Assembly: GCA_012799265.1 (NCBI GenBank)
Contig: JAAZLP010000376.1
Span: 1 to 8,795, forward strand
Origin: Phyllobacteriaceae bacterium
GTDB lineage: Bacteria > Pseudomonadota > Alphaproteobacteria > Rhizobiales > Devosiaceae
Reading direction: 5' to 3'
Length of the DNA stretch: 8,795 nucleotides
A program made the translations under genes and the position numbers. Within the stretch, counting starts at the first letter, position 1; each line of letters opens with the position of its first letter. The notes below the pieces were generated by a model. That model had not been told where the DNA came from and ran no database searches. It worked only from the letters and a program-made list of their open reading frames with translations. Positions 1 to 4,397 of the stretch are shown one piece after another.

Positions 1-268
1 CACCGGCCTCACCAAATCCATCTCGCTCGATGGCCGCCCGTTCAACATCGCCTGTGGACAGATCGATATCGGCAACACGGCGACGGATATGACCAGCGCG
101 ATGAATGCCGGCTCCCTCCAGGCCAATGGCACGATCATGCCCGAGCCGACCTTTGATGTCGGGCACGTGGTGGATGCCCTGCTCTATATGGCCGGGCTTC
201 CGCTTTCGGCCAATGTCCAGTTCATGACGGTGATGGCGACCAACATGCCCTATATCGGCCGGGGCTAG
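1..268 (+). CDS. SDR family oxidoreductase, C-terminal 88 residues (5' end outside window)
   Basis: This is the carboxy-terminal third of a classical short-chain dehydrogenase/reductase, an NAD(P)-dependent cytosolic oxidoreductase. The reading frame starts at base 2 and ends at TAG 266-268. The visible start, TGLTKSISLDGRPFNIACGQ, is the stretch that normally follows the catalytic YxxxK motif by a few residues, so Tyr, Lys and the Rossmann-type glycine motif lie just outside the window. The segment IACGQIDIGNTATDMT and the end MTVMATNMPYIGRG match a recognisable bacterial SDR subgroup. Substrate cannot be told from this part. The gene converges on nagA, and the two stop codons interlock in a CTAG at 265-268. 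There is therefore no intergenic terminator, and any 3' end signal must lie inside the neighbouring gene. Family assignment is firm; substrate and full length are unknown. Confidence 0.85.
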   Translation, partial: TGLTKSISLDGRPFNIACGQIDIGNTATDMTSAMNAGSLQANGTIMPEPTFDVGHVVDALLYMAGLPLSANVQFMTVMATNMPYIGRG

Positions 269-1431
269 TCCGCCGCAGCCCAGACGCGGTCGCCGGCGAT
301 CCAGGTCGATTTCACCTGTCGGTCGCCGGAGAGGTGAACGAAGCTGGCGATGGCGCCGCTACCGAGATGGCCAAACCTGTCCGCGACGCCCAAGGCTTCG
401 GCGGGATAGAGGGCAGCCATGCGGAACGCTTCCTCTAGCGCGATATCCAGTACGTCGATCATGAAATTGACAGCATCGATCATGTCGAGATCGGCGCCCG
501 CCAGGGTCCCGTCAGCGAGCCGGAGAGCGCCGTTCTCGCGCACAATCTCACGCCCGTTCAGGGTGAAGCGCTCAATCTCGGTGCCCGTCTGCGACATCGC
601 ATCTGTGACGAGGAAAATCCGTCCCGGGCCACGCTTGGCGCGCAGCGCAGCACCGATGCTGGCGGGATGAACATGAATGCCGTCGGCGATGAGGCCGGCG
701 AAGACGGCGGGCTCATCCAGCACGGCGCCGACCACGCCCGGCTCGCGATTGCCCATCTGGCTCATGGCATTGAAAAGATGCGTCGCCATGGTTGCACCGG
801 CCGCAAAGGCCTCGCGCGCCGTCGCGTAACTCGTGTCGGAGTGCCCGATGCTGACCACAGCGCCAGCACCTGCAAGTTGAGCGATCTGCGCCGGGGTTAC
901 GGTTTCTGCAGCGACGGTGCAGATGAGATTCGGAAGCGTCTTTGCCGCCTCGACCAGGCGGGCGAGATCGCTGTCGTCCATGGGCCGGATCAGCGCCGGA
1001 TCGTGCGTGCCCTTGCGGGCGAGCGCGAGATGCGGCCCTTCGAGATGGAGGCCCAGGAAGCCCGGCACCCGCTGCTCCGCGGCAGCCACGCCTGCGGCAA
1101 TCGCCGAGACATTGACCTCGACACTATCGGTGATGAGCGTGGGCAGCAGTGCCGTCGTCCCGAACGGCGCGTGGGCGGCGCAGATGCTGCGAATGGCGTC
1201 GAGGCTTGGCGCATTGTTGAACAGCACGCCCCCGCCGCCATTGACCTGAAGGTCGATAAAGCCGGGCACAACCATGCCACCATCGAGAACCACCCGCTCT
1301 GCCCGGCTCGGCACGGCGGCGCTCTCGACGATCCCGGCCACGTGGCCGAACTCGATGAGAAGGGCCGCATCGTCGTGCCAGGCCGTGCCGTCAAAAATCC
1401 GGGCGCCGATGATCGCGGTCAGGTCGCTCAT
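265..1431 (-). CDS. nagA: N-acetylglucosamine-6-phosphate deacetylase
   Basis: NagA hydrolyses GlcNAc-6-P to GlcN-6-P and acetate, the first committed step of cytosolic GlcNAc use and cell-wall amino-sugar recycling. The 388 residues match the usual family length. Amidohydrolase-fold marks appear in order: PGFIDLQVNG (56-65), where Q62 and N64 replace the HxH of other amidohydrolases as in E. coli NagA; HLEGPHL with metal ligand E131; IGHSDT with H197; THLFNAMSQMGNREPG with H218; IADGIHVHP with H253; and LVTDAM with catalytic D277. By analogy with E. coli NagA, E131, H197 and H218 bind the metal and D277 is the general base. The ATG at 1431 overlaps the upstream stop as ATGA (1428-1431). No strong Shine-Dalgarno precedes it, so translation probably depends on coupling to the deaminase gene. 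It is the last gene of the regulator-deaminase-deacetylase operon. All key residues are present. Confidence 0.96.
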   Translation of the reverse strand: MSDLTAIIGARIFDGTAWHDDAALLIEFGHVAGIVESAAVPSRAERVVLDGGMVVPGFIDLQVNGGGGVLFNNAPSLDAIRSICAAHAPFGTTALLPTLITDSVEVNVSAIAAGVAAAEQRVPGFLGLHLEGPHLALARKGTHDPALIRPMDDSDLARLVEAAKTLPNLICTVAAETVTPAQIAQLAGAGAVVSIGHSDTSYATAREAFAAGATMATHLFNAMSQMGNREPGVVGAVLDEPAVFAGLIADGIHVHPASIGAALRAKRGPGRIFLVTDAMSQTGTEIERFTLNGREIVRENGALRLADGTLAGADLDMIDAVNFMIDVLDIALEEAFRMAALYPAEALGVADRFGHLGSGAIASFVHLSGDRQVKSTWIAGDRVWAAAD

Positions 1432-2456
1432 AGTGTCTGCGTCACCTTGCGCAGCATGGGCGGCTGGTCCGGGTTAAGACCGCGGTGCCGCGCCAGCGCT
1501 TCAACAAAGCCATAGAAGGAGACGATGAGCGCCAGCGGATCGGTGATCGGATGCCCGGTCGCTGCAAAGGGAAGTCGCGTGGCGTCGCCTGGCCGGTCGC
1601 TGGTGAGGAAGGCCCGAGCGCCCTGCCCGGCCAGTTTGTGCGCCATGTCGGCAACCGAGGCCTCTGCCGCGTCACGCGCTGCAAGGCCCAGCACCGGATA
1701 GCCGGGGGTAACAATAGACACCGGACCATGCATCACTTCTGCGGCACTATAGGCCTCGCCCTGAATGCCGCAGGTTTCCTTAAATTTCAGCGCCGCCTCA
1801 TTGGCAATGGCCACGCCCGGCCCGCGCCCAAGAACGTAGAGCGCCGAATGACCATCGAGCGCCGGAATCATGTCGGACCAGTCGCAGGCCACGGCCTTGG
1901 TAAGGCTTTCCGGCAGCGCCGCTACGGCGCGGGACAGGTCGGCATCATTGCTCCAGCGCGCCAGCAGCGCCAGACCCGCCACCACGGAGGTCACGAAGGT
2001 CTTGGTTGCGGCGACACTTTTTTCGACGCCGGCATGCAGGTCGATCGCGAAGTCGCTGGCCTCAGCCAGAGGCGAATCCGGCGTGTTGGTGATGGCGATG
2101 GTGGTCGCGCCGCTGCGCCGGGCAGACTGTGACATGCCGACAATGTCGGGGCTCTTGCCGGACTGCGACACCGCAATGGCCGCTGCGCGGTCGAGCTTGA
2201 GGTCGCGACCATAGATCGACGCGATGGACGGTCCGACAGAGGCCACCGGAATGCCGACCGTCAGTTCGATCGCATATTTCAGATAGGTGGACGCATGGTC
2301 CGATGAGCCGCGCGCAATGGTGAGCAGCAGCGCCGGATCAAGGTCGCGCAGGCGTGCAGCAGCCTCTTCGAGCCCATTGGCTTCCGATTGCAGAAAGCCT
2401 GCCACAACCTCCGGAATCTGGTCGATCTCGGTGCGCATGAAAGTTGTTTCGGTCAT
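1428..2456 (-). CDS. nagB-II: SIS-domain glucosamine-6-phosphate deaminase (NagB-II type)
   Basis: This protein resembles the isomerase half of GlmS without the glutaminase domain. In this context it is best read as NagB-II, which converts GlcN-6-P to fructose-6-P plus ammonia and is unrelated in fold to the classical hexameric NagB. The 342 residues hold two SIS domains, roughly 35-165 and 200-330. Motifs seen are ARGSSDHAS (48-56), SQSGKSPD (97-104), KSVAATKTF (146-154), LGRGPGVAIANEAALKFK (209-226) and EAYSAAEVMHGP (234-245); the last matches the GlmS segment that carries a catalytic Glu. The C-terminal LNPDQPPMLRKVTQTL resembles the GlmS tail. The ATG at 2456 has a good GGAGGG five bases upstream and overlaps the stop of the regulator gene as ATGA; the 3' end overlaps nagA the same way. 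An AgaS-like or fructosamine-type SIS enzyme is the alternative, but the adjoining nagA and murQ favour GlcN-6-P. Confidence 0.9.
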   Translation of the reverse strand: MTETTFMRTEIDQIPEVVAGFLQSEANGLEEAAARLRDLDPALLLTIARGSSDHASTYLKYAIELTVGIPVASVGPSIASIYGRDLKLDRAAAIAVSQSGKSPDIVGMSQSARRSGATTIAITNTPDSPLAEASDFAIDLHAGVEKSVAATKTFVTSVVAGLALLARWSNDADLSRAVAALPESLTKAVACDWSDMIPALDGHSALYVLGRGPGVAIANEAALKFKETCGIQGEAYSAAEVMHGPVSIVTPGYPVLGLAARDAAEASVADMAHKLAGQGARAFLTSDRPGDATRLPFAATGHPITDPLALIVSFYGFVEALARHRGLNPDQPPMLRKVTQTL

Positions 2457-3232
2457 TTTTGCCCTCCGGGGGCGGCATCCAGGCGTAGCTCGGCGACAAA
2501 GTCATAGGTGTCGCCACGATAGATGGAGCGGGTGAACTCAATCACCCGTCCGGTTGCGAGATAGGAGATGCGTTCGATGTGAAGCCCGGCGGATCCGACA
2601 GGCACCTGCAACAGGTGCGCGTCGGCTTCCGCGATATTGGCAGCGCGGATACGCTGGATAGCGCGCACCGGCCTCGTCCCGGACTTATCAAGGTGCAGAT
2701 AAAGAGAGTCGCCGATCATATCGGGATCGGGCAGCACCGATGACGACAGGCTCGCCCGCTCGATCGCGAGCGGCGTTTCATCATTGAGACGAAGGCGCGC
2801 AATCCGGGCAACGCGCTCGCCGCTGGTAAGCCCGAGGATGACGGTCTCCTCCGGCGAGGGTGTGTAGAGCCCGCGATCAAGCCATTCCGCCCGCACCGCC
2901 ATGCCGCGGCGCGCCATGTCTTCCGTGAACGATGTCAGCTGCGAAAGCGATTGTTCGACACGCGGGGTCTGTGGGGCGACAAAGGTCCCGGAGCCATGGC
3001 GCTGCACCAGAACGCCTTCCTGAACCAGATGCTGTACAGCCTTGCGAACGGTGACGCGAGAGACATCGGCGCGTGTCGCCAGGTCGCGTTCCGACGGCAG
3101 CGCATCGCCGGGGTTGATTGCCCCGCGCTTTATGGCATCTTCGATCCAGCGCTTGAGCTGCAGATAGAGTGGCCCGCCCACCGGCAGGACCACCGGATCA
3201 TCGCCGAATAATTTGCCCGCCTGTTCTTGCAC
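2453..3232 (-). CDS. GntR-family (HutC/UTRA) regulator of amino-sugar genes
   Basis: This is a one-component transcription factor of 259 residues with an N-terminal GntR winged helix (about 20-87; PLYLQLKRWIEDAIKRGAI, LPSERDLATRADVSRVTVRK, HGSGTF) and a C-terminal UTRA effector domain (about 97-250; LTSFTEDMARRG, TPLAIERASL, IEFTRSIYRGDTYDF). DasR and NagR/YvoA share this architecture and sense GlcN-6-P or GlcNAc-6-P. The same effector is inferred here because the gene heads the nagB-II/nagA operon. The start is GTG at 3232, with GAGG four bases upstream; an in-frame TGA lies just upstream, so no longer form is possible. The stop overlaps nagB-II as ATGA. Its probable targets are the two matching 18-base sites at 3287-3304, which would give autoregulation, and at 3406-3423 before murQ. 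Repression relieved by amino-sugar phosphate is the expected mode but is not shown by the sequence. Confidence 0.93.
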   Translation of the reverse strand: MQEQAGKLFGDDPVVLPVGGPLYLQLKRWIEDAIKRGAINPGDALPSERDLATRADVSRVTVRKAVQHLVQEGVLVQRHGSGTFVAPQTPRVEQSLSQLTSFTEDMARRGMAVRAEWLDRGLYTPSPEETVILGLTSGERVARIARLRLNDETPLAIERASLSSSVLPDPDMIGDSLYLHLDKSGTRPVRAIQRIRAANIAEADAHLLQVPVGSAGLHIERISYLATGRVIEFTRSIYRGDTYDFVAELRLDAAPGGQK

Positions 3233-3284
3233 GCTGCCTCAGAATCCTGTTCCAGAATCCGGTGCACCAGGGCACCCACACGCC

Positions 3285-3312
3285 ACAATACCAATAAAAT
3301 ACCAGTAGCCAA
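3285..3312 (-). promoter_or_regulatory. Candidate promoter of the regulator-nagB-II-nagA operon
   Basis: On the minus strand a TTGGCT hexamer (3307-3312) stands 16 bases from TATTGT (3285-3290), a plausible sigma-70-type -35/-10 pair with three and four consensus matches. The 18-base operator candidate fills the spacer and enters the -10. The predicted start near 3278 leaves a leader of about 46 bases before the GTG at 3232. The geometry is the same as that of the murQ promoter on the other strand, which strengthens the call. It is an inference from pattern only. Confidence 0.5.
3287..3304 (-). promoter_or_regulatory. Operator candidate 1 (regulator/nag operon side)
   Basis: Read on the minus strand the site is TGGTATTTTATTGGTATT. 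It matches the site at 3406-3423 at 16 of 18 positions and has the opposite orientation. It consists of TGGTATT repeated directly with an 11-base period, about one helical turn. It overlaps the candidate -10 of the operon promoter, as expected for a repressor site. The adjacent GntR/UTRA regulator is the likely binder. I see no further copy in the window. Confidence 0.65.
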
Positions 3313-3397
3313 GTCCTAATGTGTTCAGCAGGTCCTGCGCAAGGTCTCCTGCGCCTGTGAAATCCTGTGATGAACCGCCGAAGCCTTCTGGAGGTCA

Positions 3398-3425
3398 TGG
3401 ACAAGTGGTATTTTTTTGGCATTAT
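3398..3425 (+). promoter_or_regulatory. Candidate murQ promoter
   Basis: TGGACA (3398-3403, five of six matches to the -35 consensus) lies 16 bases from CATTAT (3420-3425, a fair -10). Predicted transcription would begin near 3432, leaving a leader of about 16 bases that carries the GGAGGG of murQ. The operator candidate 3406-3423 occupies the spacer. Because this promoter lies between 3398 and 3425, the longer reading frame that opens at 3367 cannot be the translated form from this transcript. Confidence 0.55.
3406..3423 (+). promoter_or_regulatory. Operator candidate 2 (murQ side)
   Basis: The plus-strand site is TGGTATTTTTTTGGCATT. It differs from the copy at 3287-3304 at only two of 18 positions, and the two lie about 119 bases apart centre to centre in opposite orientation. 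It overlaps the -10 of the murQ promoter and ends 24 bases before the ATG. It is probably bound by the divergently encoded GntR regulator, putting murQ and the nag genes under one control. Confidence 0.65.
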
Positions 3426-3438
3426 TCCCTTATCCATT

Positions 3439-3444
3439 GGAGGG
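3439..3444 (+). promoter_or_regulatory. Shine-Dalgarno of murQ that decides the start
   Basis: GGAGGG lies three bases before the ATG at 3448. The spacing is short, but no comparable purine motif precedes the upstream candidate starts at 3367, 3370 or 3397 in a way that fits the promoter. This supports the 300-residue product. Confidence 0.6.
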
Positions 3445-3447
3445 AAC

Positions 3448-4350
3448 ATGGCGCAGCGACAGACCGAGCAATTGCATGCTGATGCCAAGGAGATCGACCT
3501 CCGCAGCGACCTCGATATTGCATCCCTGCTTGCCCGCGGACAGGCCGATGCCGCCGCCTCTGTCGAACAGGCGATTTCCACAATAGCGCAAGCCGGCGCG
3601 CTTGCAGCCAATGCCGTCGGCAATGGCGGTCGGCTCATCTATGCGGCCGCAGGCAGTTCAGGACTGATGGCACTGGCGGATTCGCTTGAGCTGCCGGGAA
3701 CCTATGGCATCTCCAGCAATCAGATCGTGGTCCTGATGGCCGGTGGTGCCGAGGCGCTCGTCAATATGCGGGGCGGACCGGAGGATGACGGAGCCGCCGC
3801 ACGCGAGGCTGTTCTGGCTTTAAATCCCGGGCCGAATGACTGTCTCATCGCGCTGACCGCCAGCGGCAGCACACCCTATCCAATCGAAGCGGTCCGGGCT
3901 GCACGAGCACAAGGCGCCGCCACGGTGGGGATTTCCAACAATGCCGGTGCCGCAATCTTCGATGGCGTTGATGTGGCCGTTCATTTGCCGACCCCCGCCG
4001 AAGTCATCGCCGGATCGACGCGCATGGGCGCCGGTACCGCCCAGAAAATTGCCCTCAACATGATTTCCACGATCATGGCCGTGCGGCTGGGCCATGTGCA
4101 TGACGGCTACATGGTCAATGTGGTCGCCGATAATGATAAATTGCGGGATCGCGCTCGGGGCATGGTTGCCGCCATTGCCGAGGTCTCGGTGGAGAAGGCT
4201 GGCGAGGCACTGGGATTGACCGATGGCGCCGTAAAAGCCGCCATCCTCGTGGCAAAGGGCGCCGATACTGATCGGGCAGCGCAATTGCTGGCGCAACACA
4301 ATGGTTTCCTGCGCCCTGCCCTTGCCGAACTGGCCGCAGCCCAGACCTAG
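3448..4350 (+). CDS. murQ: N-acetylmuramic acid-6-phosphate etherase
   Basis: MurQ cleaves the D-lactyl ether of MurNAc-6-P, giving GlcNAc-6-P and D-lactate in the cytosol. This feeds wall-derived muramic acid into the NagA route. From the ATG at 3448 the protein has 300 residues, close to E. coli MurQ. It has a SIS fold: GGRLIYAAAGSSGLMALADS (60-79), LELPGTYG with E81 in the place of the catalytic Glu, GGPEDDG with E112 in the place of the second functional Glu, TASGSTPY (137-144), and the family signature AGSTRMGAGTAQKIALNMIS (188-207). The C-terminal segment KAAILVAKGADTDRAAQLLA matches the small helical domain. I chose 3448 because GGAGGG sits at 3439-3444, the length fits, and the frame upstream (GTG 3367, ATG 3370, ATG 3397) would include the promoter and operator. 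The gene appears monocistronic and is divergent from the nag operon. Confidence 0.94.
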   Translation: MAQRQTEQLHADAKEIDLRSDLDIASLLARGQADAAASVEQAISTIAQAGALAANAVGNGGRLIYAAAGSSGLMALADSLELPGTYGISSNQIVVLMAGGAEALVNMRGGPEDDGAAAREAVLALNPGPNDCLIALTASGSTPYPIEAVRAARAQGAATVGISNNAGAAIFDGVDVAVHLPTPAEVIAGSTRMGAGTAQKIALNMISTIMAVRLGHVHDGYMVNVVADNDKLRDRARGMVAAIAEVSVEKAGEALGLTDGAVKAAILVAKGADTDRAAQLLAQHNGFLRPALAELAAAQT

Positions 4351-4372
4351 CAGGCGCTCTTTGGGCGCATGA

Positions 4373-4390
4373 AGGGGCCGCAAGGCCCCT
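4373..4390. terminator. Hairpin between convergent murQ and the cyclic-di-GMP gene
   Basis: AGGGGCC (4373-4379) pairs perfectly with GGCCCCT (4384-4390) around a GCAA loop, a GNRA tetraloop when read on the plus strand. The stem is seven pairs, six of them G-C. It stands 22 bases after the murQ stop and 7 bases beyond the opposing stop, the expected place for a shared terminator. No T-run follows directly on either strand; the nearest plus-strand T-run begins about 13 bases on, inside the neighbouring gene. It may therefore stabilise 3' ends or assist termination rather than be a classical intrinsic terminator. Confidence 0.5.
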
Positions 4391-4397
4391 CCCCAAC

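Noticed and set aside
667..1515. 282-codon plus-strand open frame opposite nagA
   Set aside because: It is antisense to a gene with all NagA catalytic motifs. Its product has low-complexity Arg/Gly/His-rich composition with no recognisable domain, typical of GC-rich shadow frames.
3406..3423. T-run at 3411-3417 as an intrinsic terminator
   Set aside because: No GC-rich hairpin precedes the T-run. Its position between promoter hexamers and its match to the minus-strand copy make an operator the better reading.
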